A program made the translations under genes and the position numbers. A stretch of 64,000 nt of DNA, from contig WOAB01000568.1 of the NCBI GenBank assembly GCA_027886185.1, positions 7,758,501 through 7,822,500 on the forward strand. The letters are read 5' to 3'. Numbering within the stretch: the first letter of the stretch is position 1; each line of letters opens with the position of its first letter. A model generated the notes under the pieces. The model was not told where the DNA came from, searched no databases, and saw only the letters and a program-made list of their open reading frames with translations. This document shows positions 33,758-45,881 of this stretch, in pieces. Source of the stretch: Rheum nobile (lineage: Eukaryota > Streptophyta > Magnoliopsida > Caryophyllales > Polygonaceae).

Positions 33758-33959
33758 TGTATGGCCCGAGGCCTTAGAAGCGTCAACACATGCCAAATCG
33801 GGAACTTCCCAGGAGACCACCCATCCTGGTACTACTCCCACCCTAGCATGCTTAACTTTAGAGTTTTTTGTCCTCACTTGAACCATGAAAAGAAAGAGCT
33901 CTTGTTGACATGTGTAGCACACTAATCCTTATAAAGGATTAAAAATATAGGGTGTTACA
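33758..33959 (-). mobile_element. Cassandra-type solo LTR carrying 5S rRNA-like sequence (202 bp)
   Basis: In reverse it starts TGTAACACCCTATATT and ends CCATACA. It is flanked by a perfect 5-bp duplication ATGTC (33753-33757, 33960-33964). Positions 33798-33863 on the minus strand match the 3' half of plant 5S rRNA (AAGTTAAGC then GGGAGTAGTACCAGGATGGG and CTCCTGGGAAGT). Cassandra elements are defined by such 5S-derived LTRs. It interrupts the LINE RNase H frame between ILD and ITILL. Confidence 0.92.
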
Positions 33960-34562
33960 ATGTCAAGAATAATTGGGTGGATATTCCACAAAATTTTCAA
34001 AGATTCTTTAATTGAGTTTATGAAAGATATTTTATCACCTTCTATAACTAAATATTTAATATTCAAAGTAATAACTTTGCGAATACCAAACAAAGACGCA
34101 AAAGCCTATGTTTGCAGGACATTGGTATTTGGAATATGGTCAAGGAAAATTGACATAATCTTTCTATTAGAATTACGTATTATGTAGCCAATGTGGGAGG
34201 ATTGATTATGTTTTTTGGACTCATCAAAGTTTAACTTAGCCCAGCCATGAGGAGGTTTTTTCCAAATCCTATTAGTTCTACGAGTTCTACTACGTTTAAT
34301 GGTTGGTTATCCAAACTAATCAAGGAGTGAAATTTGGGGTTACTTTTATTCCCAAAAAAATCCTTATGAATTTTTATTAATTTCATTACAAACTGTTGTA
34401 CGTAAAATAAAGTTTTGCATTAAGTAATTTATTCTAAAGAGCAAGTTTGATTCTATAAGAATAGAACGACCCGTTTGGGAAAGCAAATAGCTTTCCATTT
34501 GCTAAGTTGTTTTTTAGGAGTAATGACGGAGTAATAAAAAATATCATTTTTCACGCAGCCTC

Positions 34563-37008
34563 TGTGATACCCCGTATTTCTGTAAGGTTATTTTGGGAAT
34601 TTTGGGAATTTTGGAAATTTTCCCGAGTACCCGTTTCGTACGTCGGATTTAATTCAGATAGTTTGAGACATTCTGTAATGTGCTCTGCCTCTGTAATATT
34701 TTTCTCAGTGAAATAACATACAGTCGATGCATTTTGGGAGTTAATACTCGTTCGTGTACGAATATATTTAACACGGGGTTAAGATTATTGCCCAAGAGTT
34801 ATCATCCAATGGGCATTAAAGTACAAGTTTGTTACCCTAAGGTTTTTATCCAAGAGGCAAAGTGCAAGGTTATTACCCAAGGGATGGGAAGGAAGCTTCC
34901 TACCTCCTTCCTTCACCTTGGACTTGCCTATTTAAGGAGGACATTGGGAGGAAGAGAGAGCTCACACTCTCAAAGCTCTCAAACTCTCAAAAACGCTCTC
35001 TTCGGGAAAGCTCAAGTCGAACGTCGGAGCTCGTTTGGTGTCATTTCCGGTGGCCAAGAGAAGCTTGGGAGGCCCTTAGAAGCCTAGAAACCAAGCAAGG
35101 CGAAAGACGAGCCAAACCGATCGTCGAGGGTGAGTTTTTCCTCTCGTATTTCAGTTTCTGTTTAGCGACGGCGACTGCCGTATAGAGGCGGCGACCGACG
35201 TCTTGAAGGCGGCGACCGCCGGCCAGAACACGGCGCCCGCCGTGATGAGCACGGTGACCGCCGTGAAGAGCCCAGCGACCGCCGTGAAGAGCCCGGCGCC
35301 CGCCGTGAAGAAGGGCCAACCGCCGGGAAGAAACGCCTTTGAGCGGCGCCCGCCGCGTGGGAGGCGGCGCCCGCCGCGTGGAAGGCGGCGCCCGCTGTGG
35401 TGAAGGCGACGCCCGCCGCAAGTTTGGTTGTTGGCTGGTTGCTGTCATGGCTTCTGTGGCCTTCGTTCGGGTTTCGTTTCCTTCGATTCCTTTCGTTCTT
35501 CTTAGGTTCGTATTGTTGTTTGTCGAATCTAACTTAGGGTTTCTTTGTGGGTCGATCCGAAGGAATCTGTGCTCCAGATCTGTTCCTGTGTCGAGCCCGG
35601 AATCCCGTCGTCGTTAGGCTTTGTTCAAACTCTGCGGATTAAGGCAAGTGGCGGTTCGCTCTTGCTCATCGTTCCATATTTACATTAATTATCAGTTATT
35701 TATCTGAGTAATTAATTTGGAATGATTACTATGTTTATCTGCAATTGGTTTTATAAACTGTTTTGGAAACTGTAATAATGATATTAATAGGTTGTATATC
35801 TGTTAGAACAACGCTATTATTTATGTTCGCCTTGAGGGCATTTATGTGGATTTATCCTGAACTATTGTTGTGCTTGAACTGTTAGTTAGCACGAATATTC
35901 GTAGGAACGCCTGGATTCTGAGAGGTCCATTCGTTTCTTTATAACTGTTAAGGGCAATCAAGACCCTACGATAGTAGAAGCTTGGACTATGTGAGGTTCA
36001 TTCCTTCGATATAAGTCCTGAGGCTTGGATTCTGTGAGGTCCATTCCTTAGTTGTATGTCCTGCGTGACAGAGCATATGTTTAAAAGCTTATAACGTAAT
36101 GTGGGTTTTGGAATTTAATAAGATAAAGTGCCCGAGTGCACATAATTAATATACCTTTGGCGAGTAGTGCAACTAAGTAAATAGTGCAGCTAGAAAAGCT
36201 CGTCTCGACTTTTGATCAGAGTACGTTCTCTTTCCAATCTGGATTCGCTGTAAGCGGTGAGGTTGGTCGTGAACCGAAACATCTAAGTCAGCTTTTAAAT
36301 CACTGATGTCTGATTCTTTAAACGTTCCAGATTTGTCATATTTCCTTAAAGACTCAATCTCTTGGAGTCTCTTTTCGGGTCGATTTCTGTGAAGATTCAG
36401 TCTTCCAGAATCTTCTCTTGTGCATACCTCTTGTTTATTCCAGTATGAGTATGATGGTTGACTATCGTCATCGGTTATTATTCGAGAAGCGATGAGTCTA
36501 ACCTAATACGACTGCTTCGAACCACTATGCTTTGTACCCTTGCATAGTCTATTCAGTAGACCAACCAACTGCAATTGTTCTCTGCATGGTTGGCTGGTGT
36601 CATCCGTTCGATTCGGCACATCAGATAGAGCAAAGATATGAGGAGACTAGATTGACTATGAAGACGATATTTGTTTTTGGATGTTTTTAATAATTTCTTT
36701 TAATCAGGTTGAGATCCTTGGGAGATGACCATTGTGGTCAAGATCCTTGTTTGTAATATATTTAAAAGACTTTCGTTGTACCTTGTTTAAAGACTTCCGA
36801 TGTACTTTGTTAAACTCTGTGTTTGTCCTATTCGGGATTGAGATGTAATCCCGGGACTCATGTTTTATATGAATAAAGTTATCATTTTGTATCATTGTAT
36901 TTCATGGTTTGTATTCAAACGGTAAAGCCTTGGGTGATCTCGGTAAGGAACACTGAGGTCACTGGCGGTAATACCTTTCCAAATGGGTTCAGATTTGGGG
37001 GTGTTACA
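34563..37008 (+). mobile_element. Solo LTR of the Tekay-associated family (2,446 bp)
   Basis: Begins TGTGATACCCCG, ends GGGTGTTACA, forward orientation. Flanks GCCTC (34558-34562) and ACCTC (37009-37013) are a 5-bp duplication with one change. TATA variant TATTTAA at 34929. The GC-rich array after the promoter is the longest in the window (35165-35413, about 12 copies). The antisense ORF 35041-35448 and plus ORFs here are products of the array. Confidence 0.9.
35165..35413 (+). repeat. Expanded GC-rich near-palindromic array in a solo LTR
   Basis: About 12 copies of GGCG(A/C)CCGCCG spaced roughly 20 bp, with linkers such as TGAAGAGC. It lies about 240 bp downstream of the TATA-like box, in the transcribed leader. 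Confidence 0.88.
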
Positions 37009-37158
37009 ACCTCAAACAATAGGAATGCATAGGTATTTTCCATAGACCGATTTATTTGAATGTTTAAGATAGATACCAAAGAGCTTGTTTGTTGGAAAAG
37101 AAGGTTGAAAGATGTTTGGAAAGATCTTTTATGAAAATTAATAGTTAAACCCGAAGTA

Positions 37159-39637
37159 TGTGATACCCCGTATTTTTGTAAGGTTATTTTGAGAATTTTG
37201 GGTTTTTCCCGAGTGCCCGTTGTGTACGTCGGATTTAATTTAGAAAGTTGGAGACATTCTGTAATGTGCTCTGTATCTGTAATATTTTTCCCAGTGAAAT
37301 AATATACAGACGACGTGCTTTGGATTTTAATACTCGTTCGCGTACGATAATTTTATCCCGGGTTAAAGTTGTTGCCGTCCAAAAGCTGAGAAGGGCAAAG
37401 TCACGGTGGCGGCGACCGCAGTAATTAAGGCGGCGACCGCCGCGAAGGGCTCGAGGCAGCAGTACCCTCGTCTTTTAGCTGGGCGCGAAGACCCGAAAAA
37501 CGGCGCCCGCCGTAATTCGCCCGCCGTAGGCAAATTGTGAGGCGGCGACCCTTGCTCTCTGCGGCGCCCGCCGTCGTTGTTCGGAGGTCTTTGCCCAATG
37601 GTCGCCGGCGAGCCTCTGACGCGCCGAATTAGGCCTGCTCCGCCTCGTTGTAGGCGATGATGGTGTTCCCTTGGCTTTTGGCTATAAAAGGGAGTGCTTG
37701 GGGGTCGGATTGGAGCTCAATCCACAGCCCAAGCTCTCCCAAATTCTTGCCTCGCCGAAGTTCTTGCCTCGCCGGATTCTGGAGCTTTCGCCGGAGGTCG
37801 TTTGGTGGTGTTTCCAGAGTGCCTTTGTGAAGCTTTTGGTAGCCTTCGAGGTTAGAAACCAAAGCAAGTTGAAGGAGGCCGAGTCGCTCGTGTTTTGGGT
37901 GAGTTTTCTTGCCATTTATGTCGTCTGAGTTCTTCACGGCGACCGTCGTGTTCTTCACGGTGCCCGCCGTGATGAACTGCGGCGACCGCCGCCAAGAACG
38001 GAGACCGCCGCCAGAGCCCAGAACGCCTCTTTGGCTTTTGGCTTTGGTGGTCGTCGTTGTGGCGTCGTTCCTTTCGTTTTCTTTCGTCGTTCTTAGATTC
38101 GTACTATGGTTATGTCGGATCTAACTTAGGGTTCCTTTTATGGGTCGACTCGAAGGTCGTTGTGCTGTCGGAGCTATACCCGTGTCGAGCCCGGAATCCC
38201 GTCGTTATCGTTAAGCTTGTTTCTATTCTGCGGATTAAGGCAAGTGGCGGTTCGCTCTTGCTCATCGTTTCCATATTTACATTGATTATCAGTTATTTCA
38301 ATTGATTAATTAATTTGGAACGATTATTACTGTGTTCTTCTGGAAGTGATTTATAAACTGTTTTGAAAATCATATAATAGGTTGTATATCTGTTAGAACA
38401 ACGCTATTATCTGTGATTGTCTTTCGGGCCTTTATGTGGATTTATCATGTAACTGTTATTGTGTTGTATCTGTGTGGTTAGCACTGTTAGTTAGGAATGT
38501 ACTCGGACTTCGTCCAGTCGTTTCTTTATAATCTGGTATTGGGGTGGCTCGTCTCCATCTGGTACTATTCTAAGATCATGATCAGTCTCTTTCACAAGTG
38601 TGTAGAGGCAGAACACTTAGCTGGTGTCACAAACCTTCCGGTGTGCGTCACTCTCGAGGAAACGTATACTAAGATGTGTCGTCCCAATGGTGGGGTACAC
38701 ATGTAAAAGTCTAATAATGTGATGTGTGGTTTGTAATATAAATCAGATAAGTGCTACTCGACGCACATAATTAATAAACTTTCGGCGAGTAGTGCAACTA
38801 AGTTATAGTGCAGCTAGGAAAAACTCGTCTCGACTTTGATCATAGTACGTTCTCTTTCCAATCTGGATTCGCTGTATGCGATGAGGTTGGTCGTGAACCG
38901 AAGTATCTCAGTCAACTTTTAAATCATTGTTGTATGATTCTGTAAACATTCCAGATTTGTCATATTTCCCTAAGACTCATTTCCGTTGGAGTCTTCTTTC
39001 GAGTCGATCTCTGTGAAGATTCAGTCTTCCAGAGTCTTCTCTTGTGCATACCTCTTGTTGTTATTCTGTAGAAGTATGAAGGTTGATTATCGTTGTCGGT
39101 TATCATTCGAGAAACGATAAGTCTAACCTAATACAACTATATCGAACCTTCTGCTTTGTACCCTTGCTAGTCTATTCAAGTAGACTAACCCACGAACTTT
39201 GTTCTCTGCATGTGGGCTGGTGTCATCCGTTCGATTCGGCACATCAGATAGAAAGTAGTTCAGAAGAACAGAAGGACTATGGAGTCGACAGTGGTTTTTT
39301 AATGTTTTGGTTATTTTGTTAATCAGGTTGAGATCTTTTGGGCAATGACTTTGGTTGTAATGTGTTTTATAAGACTTCCGTTGTACCCTACTTTATAAGA
39401 CTTCCACTGTATTTGGTTTAAACTCTTTGTTAGCCTATTCGGGATTGGGTTGTAATCCCGTAACTCATGTTTCTTTGACAATGTTATGTTTTGGAATTGA
39501 ATGCTTTGATCATTATGTATCATTTGTATTTCATAAATTGTATTTAAATGGTAAGGCCTTGGATGATCTCGGTAAGGAACACTGGGGTCACTGACGGTAA
39601 TACATTTCCAAAAGGGTTAAGTTTTGGGGGTGTTACA
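37159..39637 (+). mobile_element. Solo LTR of the Tekay-associated family (2,479 bp)
   Basis: Begins TGTGATACCCCG, ends GGGTGTTACA, forward. Perfect 5-bp duplication AAGTA (37154-37158, 39638-39642). TATA box 37683-37690. GC arrays lie on both sides (37399-37577 and 37930-38013). Only 145 bp of LINE separate it from the preceding solo LTR. Confidence 0.93.
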
Positions 39638-40150
39638 AAGTACAAGTGAACTTTTGAAGAATATGTTTGATATGTAGCATATTATCATGGGATTCATTTG
39701 TAAAAATAAGGGTGTCATCAGCAAAAGATATGAATGGAATACAAGTACCATTTCTGATTAATTGAATTTCAATCTTACGATTGGGCTGTTGAGATGTAGG
39801 GTTCGTGATAAGTATTACATTGCTAATATAAAGATGTAGGGTGCAATAGGGTCTCCTTGACGAAGACCACACGCTGGTCTAAAAACTGGGCATGGTTCAT
39901 TATTGACAAGTACAGAGAAAGATGTCGAAGTAACACATGTCATAAGTAGGTTTACCCAATCAGGTGCAAAGCCAAATTTAAGAAGAATTTGAGTAATGAA
40001 ATTCCAATCTAATTTGTTGTAAGTTTTTTTCATATCAAGTTTAAGAGTCATCTAGCCCTTTTTGCCTTTCTTTTTTGCGTAGAATGAGTGAAAAATTTCG
40101 TAGACTAGTACAATATATATGTCATTTACAAGTCTATACTACATTCGTAG

Positions 40151-41574
40151 TATGACGAAGTCTTTAAGCGTGTTTTATCTATAAGTTTTAAGTTCTAGTT
40201 CTTCTAGAGCATGTATGGAGTGCGAAAGTTGATAGGAGTATACCTTCATCGTTAGTTGTCCCGGATTAGATTAAACTGGTTGCTTGAAAACAAACAAAGA
40301 CATAGATCTCGTACATTTCTTAAATAAGTAGTAGAAATAATATCTATAATGTTAAATTAATTTTTAATAATATAGAATTAAGTTATGTATAATATAAAAA
40401 TATTACATAAACAAAATTACTTATATTTTAATGTGACTAGTAGTAGGCGCAATAAACGCACGTGAGCCGAACATTGTTTCTTGGGCTATATTTTTATTGG
40501 GCTTTTATTTAATTGGGCCACTATAGGCGTAAAAGCCAAGCTAGAATAGGGCCCCTATGGGCTTGAAATAACATAATATGCAAAGAAAATACAAAGAAGT
40601 AATGAATGTTGAAGTTAATGAAATTGTCACATTGAAGAGTACAAGATAGATTTCATTAGCACTCATTGATCCATATTATCCTAATCTCTGAGCCATACAT
40701 TTTCAGTCGCATTAAAAGTTCACCATCTTAATTAAACTTAAAATGAACCACAATTCAATACCACATTTTGAAGAGGTAAAAGTTATATTTTAATACCAAC
40801 TAGAAATATAAATTAAACTATGTTAAAAATTTAACGTGAAGATATAAGAACTATACAACGATATGAAAATGAAGACTTTTTTATTGATTAAGATGTAGTA
40901 ATTATATATAATTGTGAATAAAAAACTTTGTATATTATATAGACAATTACATATTATTAATATAATTGTTAATATATGAAATTGTCACTTTAGTACTTTT
41001 TGGATTTGAGAAATTATTTAAATTTTGTGCTAAATAAATAAGGCATGAAATAAAAAAAAACTAATTCATCTTTAAAAGTTAGCATTCAATGATCTAGAAT
41101 GCTAACTTTTAAATATATATAGATACTTAATCATTCTAACTTATAAATGTAATATTTCATTACAAACTTTTAAAGTGTAATCTTTCCTTATAAATCTTTG
41201 TATGTACTCTTAGCGGTAACATATATTGTCAAGATACTGGCTATTCATTCACACAAATCTCATAAACCATTATAGTTTGTAAGAGTTTATCATAATTGGC
41301 ATCTAATTTGATCATAAACGCAACATTCTACAGTAAGTTTTTTCTTTAGACGGAAAAAGAAAATTCTTCCTGATTATTTTAAAATAAATATGAATTATGT
41401 TTTAATTTATTTATTGTTGAAGCATACATGGGAAATCACCAACTTGTCATCAAACATGCTATTTGTTCTTAATTTGATCATTGCATACAATAATAAAAAG
41501 ATTAAAAAAAAAGAAATACTCTAAATGAAGAGTAGGCCGACAGCTTGAAATATGATACAACAGATTTGGGTTCC
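40151..41574. other. AT-rich intergenic sequence, nothing recognised
   Basis: No ORF, repeat family or gene fragment that I can support; low GC, several A/T runs. Confidence 0.7.
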
Positions 41575-42099
41575 CGTGCGAAATGCGAAACAATCTCGGC
41601 CGTACGTTTTTTTTTTTTTTTTTTTTTTTGGTCAACAACTTCTTTTTTTTTTTCATTTTCGTCCCGTGATCATTCTGGAAAAGCGTATATAGAAGGTTCA
41701 CGAATAAGCACTAGATGTTCATTTATTTGTACATTCACGTTCACAAATAAGCACTAAATGTTCAAAGACATGTGTTGGAACATGATCATGTTATATGTGA
41801 ACTTATACGGCACATACAATGAACATATAGTACTTATATGTGAACGTTAATAATTGTCTATTCCAGAACGATCAGAGACAATAAATAAATAAATAAAAAA
41901 AAAAATTGTTGATCAAAATTTTTTTTTGCCATATTTACGGTTATGCCACCGCGTCACTATTCACTATCCCCCATTTTTTTAACAGTACAGTGCCCTTGAA
42001 TATTACACCCCCAGATAATGAACATTACCGCTCAGAAAATGAACATGTGGTGTCTATTTATGAACTCGAATGAACGCGACCGTTTCGCATTTCGCACGA
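41575..42099. repeat. Foldback repeat, about 525 bp
   Basis: A perfect 17-bp inverted pair (CGTGCGAAATGCGAAAC near 41576-41592, its complement at about 42083-42099) encloses a second pair around GTCAACAACTT/TTGTTGATC and TTCCAGAA. Long T and A runs lie at about 41607-41629 and 41897-41906. Possibly an old non-autonomous DNA element; no target duplication found. Confidence 0.5.
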
Positions 42100-42688
42100 T
42101 AAGCATATTTCGCACGTGAAACGGACTCTGATATAACATATACTTATCGGCAATATCCGACCCACTCCGTGAAAAGATCAACATTGCATACAATAGGATG
42201 TCCATGTATTGTATTATCACAATAAGTCTAGACTAAAAAGAGCCTAATACAATTTCTTAGAAAATTTGATCAAACTGACGAGAAATATCTGCAAGGCGTC
42301 CATAAGCGATCAAAACTTTAATGTGTAGGAAGGATTACTCAATAAAATTGTTTTTTGGGTACTTTTGGAACTTTACAAGGACACCTTCTTACCCTAAATG
42401 ACACAACCATGAAGCCAATAAGTGCAATATAACATTGTTTTATCAATACTGATTGCATATACAAGAAATCCAATATATCATATTGTAGGTCCATCACAAC
42501 AATTCTCACATACTAGAATTACTAATTTAAGTCATCATAATTGCACCATGCTGAGTCAGGTGCTTTCCCTTTTTTACTTGCTTGGGATTCTTGATATATT
42601 ATACATATTGTTATACTAAATTTAGTTAGAGACAAACAATACTTCAAAGCTTTCGTATGTTATTATTTTGGATTTATGGAAGATAAGA
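42100..42688. other. Intergenic, nothing recognised
   Basis: AT-rich; only short chance ORFs. Confidence 0.65.
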
Positions 42689-42857
42689 TGGGAGAATCCC
42701 ACATCGAAAATATAAAGAAATCAAGACAACTATATAATACCATGGACTACTCCTTCTATTGCCAATTGGTTTTAGAATGAAACTCTATAGGCTTATATGA
42801 TGGGCTTGTGCACGGACGTACACGCCTCTCCCCTAACTGGCCCACGGACTTTAACAA
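42689..42857 (+). mobile_element. TRIM-like solo LTR
   Basis: Contains the TRIM hallmarks GGGAGAATCCCACATCG near the start and CCAATTGGTTTTA in the middle, and ends near GACTTTAACA. No clear target duplication, so the edges are approximate. Confidence 0.55.
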
Positions 42858-43083
42858 TTTACTTGTTCAATGACATGATAAATGGGTGTGACTACCTTCC
42901 TTAAGAGAGACGCATCATCATCTCTACCCTAAGAATGCTTTATGTTTTTCCTACTAACACTGCTAACATTTCCAGCCATCAAGCTCATATGCCATCAATT
43001 AAAACTTCCCAATTAGCACGAACTAATATGTTCATAGATAAAATAATCAAATGACTTCAAATTAATGAGTGAGAAAGCCTCAC

Positions 43084-44420
43084 ATTATGAAAAGTATAGC
43101 ATAGGCATTCAGGCATGAAGCGAATATTGGATTCTTCACCCTAGATGAGGAGATACATACCCATGTAAAGGATCTTCCTCTGCTGAACATCTTGTTGCCC
43201 TTGAGGGAGCCTAAGGTGCATAGAATAAGGGCAAGGAAGTGTGTGAGAAAAAGAACCATAAAACGAAAATATCGAACAAGGCACATGGGCTGCAACGTCT
43301 TACCCTAGGTTGTGCTTTTTACCCAAGTATTTGCACCATGCTTTGTAGTTTTTAAAAAGCTTATTCATAGTAGCATCAACTGGACGAGCATCAAGCTACA
43401 ACAAACATATAGGCTGAAAAAATTCTTGCAATTAAGAGACTCAGAAACATACTTACCAAGAAATGACAATTAAGAGATTCAAAAACATACGAAAGACACT
43501 ACAATGTGGAAGCATACCTTGTTCAAAGGCTCAGGCTCTGGCTGAAGCGTAATATGAACATTAGCAAGTAGCATTATGAAGTTTTCCCTCTGGTTCCTAA
43601 CATTGTCTCTCTGCATATATATATTGTACATGTATAAAATGACGTGATATTCTTCTACATAATAATGTTCTAATCTTGAAACAAAAACATACATAACATA
43701 ACATTGACATACCTGAAAATCGAACATGGCCCTCAACCAATCAAAAAGATCAAAGTCATTTGTATTCTGCCTATGCCGCTGAAATTCTGACGGACAAGTT
43801 AAACCATGAGTGTTCCATTGAGCAACTACATCAGCCTTAAACTAGTGCAAGGAGCAAAAGAACAAAACATATAGGCTCCTCCTAAGACAACACCCATATT
43901 TAATAATAGAGAGCAAAGTGAGAAACCAAGTAATTTGCAATTTAAGGTACCTCTTCAAGCTGCATTATAGACTGTGCAACCCATACATAATCGAGTGGAA
44001 AAATACTTTTTAGGAGCGTAATGATTTGCTTTCTTATATCATCTTTTGCAACAACGATGATCTATTTCTCGTAAACAAAATCAACAACATAAGTAAAACT
44101 AACTATGAACAAAAAACTGTATAACCTAAATAACATATTGTTTCTGCTTTAGTGATGTGTACAGTAATAGTCTACCTCATAGAAGCGCATTAAATTATGT
44201 ACAAGGTAATGATGTTAGTATGAATCAAAGAAATGTAAAATCAAGATATAATGATGATAAGCAATGATTTCGTACTAACCTATGAAGCAATTACCTTCAT
44301 TTTCTCATTATTGTTTACGACACAAAAAACTTCAAAAATTACCCCTATAGTCTGAAATGCTTTTCCAAGCTGAGCTTTATCAGGCTGTTGACCTTTGTCC
44401 TGTGCTTTGATGTACTGGTC
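43084..44420 (-). pseudogene. Callose synthase fragment (GSL8/GSL10 group), six exon-like blocks with a premature stop
   Basis: Callose synthases are large membrane beta-1,3-glucan synthases. From the top, minus strand: 44297-44420 (HYYDQYIKAQDKG, QLGKAFQTIGVIFEV); about 43952-44063 (FPLDYVWVAQSIMQLEE); 43713-43843 (NTNDFDLFDWLRAMFDFQ); 43518-43610 (RDNVRNQRENFIMLLANVHI); 43304-43395 (LDARPVDATMNKLFKNYKAW); 43084-43200 (VQQRKILYMGMYLLI-stop-GEESNIRFMPECLCYTFHN). Blocks are separated by intron-like sequence with plausible GT-AG borders, so this is a genomic copy, not a retrocopy. The TAG (43141-43143) replaces the Trp of the conserved LLIWGE. The N-terminus and all the catalytic region are missing. 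Confidence 0.8.
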
Positions 44421-45881
44421 ATAGTAGTGTCTAAATAATAGCTGAATTGAAATCACTACCTCACTTTAATGCAATCAGATTACACCAATGGCACTTCCTT
44501 CTCCAATCAAGAGCAACAACAGTTCCAGCTTTATCTCTCACATTCTCAACATAGAGCACAACCTTCACACACAAGAGCACATAAATTGAAATTCAATTTG
44601 AAAATATTAATAACAAAGAAACCAATACTAATACAATTTGGTAAGATGATACCTTAATAGTGCTAATTGGAGGCGGATCAATGTTTTTAATTTTGGGTTG
44701 ACCAGGCTACAATAGGGAGGATTTAACCCTAATTTCAATAGAGAAGCATTGCCGGTAGGTTCCTTGACGAATTCATGCAGGATAGAAATGGCAAGGCGCC
44801 CGTAAGGCAAGTCCCTAGTCACCTCATCCTCCTTGTTCTTGTCTTTGTCCTCCTCGTCGTTCTGTGCATCTCCATATCCACCACGCATTCCTCTGCCATT
44901 CTGATTGTATTCTTCTTCATCCTCTAAAATAAACACATCTAAGCAAGGCAATCAGAAAAAAAATGTTCTAATCAAAACGAGGAATGCAAATTAAAATGAC
45001 ACACATTTTCTACAACCCCCAAATTGAAATTGAGAGGCGGAATCTATTGGGATTAACATGGTCCTTTTTGTTAAGAGTAGTTAATCTCCTCTAGTGGAAT
45101 CGTTTGCAAGCAAAATCAAATAATATCATTTCCTTACCTAGAAATCAATAGTAAGAGCACTAAGAAAGAGAGAGAGAAAGGACAAACAGGAGAAGAACAT
45201 TGATTCAAGTAACATACCAAGTGCTTTACCGATTGAGTCCGCGACGTAAGACCAAGAACCTTCTCGAACTTTCCATTTCACAATCTAAGGCGACTCTCCT
45301 CCTCTCCTTCAAAACCCACCTCCAAACCTGACGAGTTTCGCATGGGAAAAAATCAGATTTATTATTAGTGATTTAGATGTTAATATGTAGGATCAAGGTC
45401 TCACCTTATACGAATAACGAAGCACTCCCTGCCCGCATGATCCAAGACAATTCAAGATAGTCATTGTCCTTCCTAACGCCGATACTAATCCATCTTGAGT
45501 ATCAAATCAAAGATCATGGCCCCAAAATTGTCTGTGACACGGTGTGGTACACATTTCAACAAGTACGTCACTAGAACTTGAGGCGTAATTAAGGTACCGA
45601 CCTTAACTTTCTTTTCAAGCTCTCCTGCAAGATCCAAAGAAGGCGCTCATACAAGGTCGTTCCACTAAAAAACATGCACCCTTAAGTAAGTTTGTCTCCT
45701 TGTAACAAAGATTGCCAGAACAACAGAGATCGAGTGTGATAGGATCGACGATTCTCTTCAGCCTCGGTGCAAGGAAACACCAAATGATGCAGCCAAGCAA
45801 GAGAGTTCTAAGGGCTTGTTGCGAAGGAGTCTTGTGAGTGGTTTTTCGAAGAGTTTGGTGGAGAAGATGGACTGAATAAGT
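44421..45881 (-). other. Unidentified exon-like fragments next to the callose synthase pieces
   Basis: An ORF at 44628-44951 starts MPCLDVFILEDEEEYNQNGR, has a Gly-rich then Asp/Glu/Lys-rich stretch and then DLPYGRLAISILHEFVKEPT. Other open blocks with splice-like borders lie near 44.5 and 45.4-45.7 kb. I do not recognise them, and they do not match the missing N-terminus of callose synthase. Possibly captured pieces of other genes. The right end meets the truncated LTR at 45882. Confidence 0.35.

Larger units (their letters stand above)
33473..40150 (-). mobile_element. L1-type LINE remnant, broken by three LTR insertions
   Basis: Reading on the minus strand: EIFHSFYAKKKGKKG then KLDMKKTYNKLDW and CGLRQGDPIAPYIF (39815-40150), ISFADDTLIFTNES with the RT ADD box (39643-39872), then after an LTR SGLTINFHK (37014-37158), after another LTR VKNDIFYYS to SKWKAICFP (34440-34557). 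An RNase H-like tail (PPHGWAKLNFDES, about 34245) runs to ILDITILLSFSDSI, ending at about 33719. A 3' stretch follows to an A-rich end at 33464. Frameshifts and a TAG at 40052-40054 kill it. Its 5' end is lost somewhere beyond 40.15 kb. Confidence 0.8.

Noticed and set aside
33798..33863. 5S rRNA gene on the minus strand
   Set aside because: Only about half of a 5S gene is present and it lies inside a 202-bp LTR with its own target duplication, so it is Cassandra-derived.
44475..44563. Further N-terminal callose synthase exon
   Set aside because: The readable frame (VLYVENVRDKAGTVVALDWR) does not match the N-terminus of that family.
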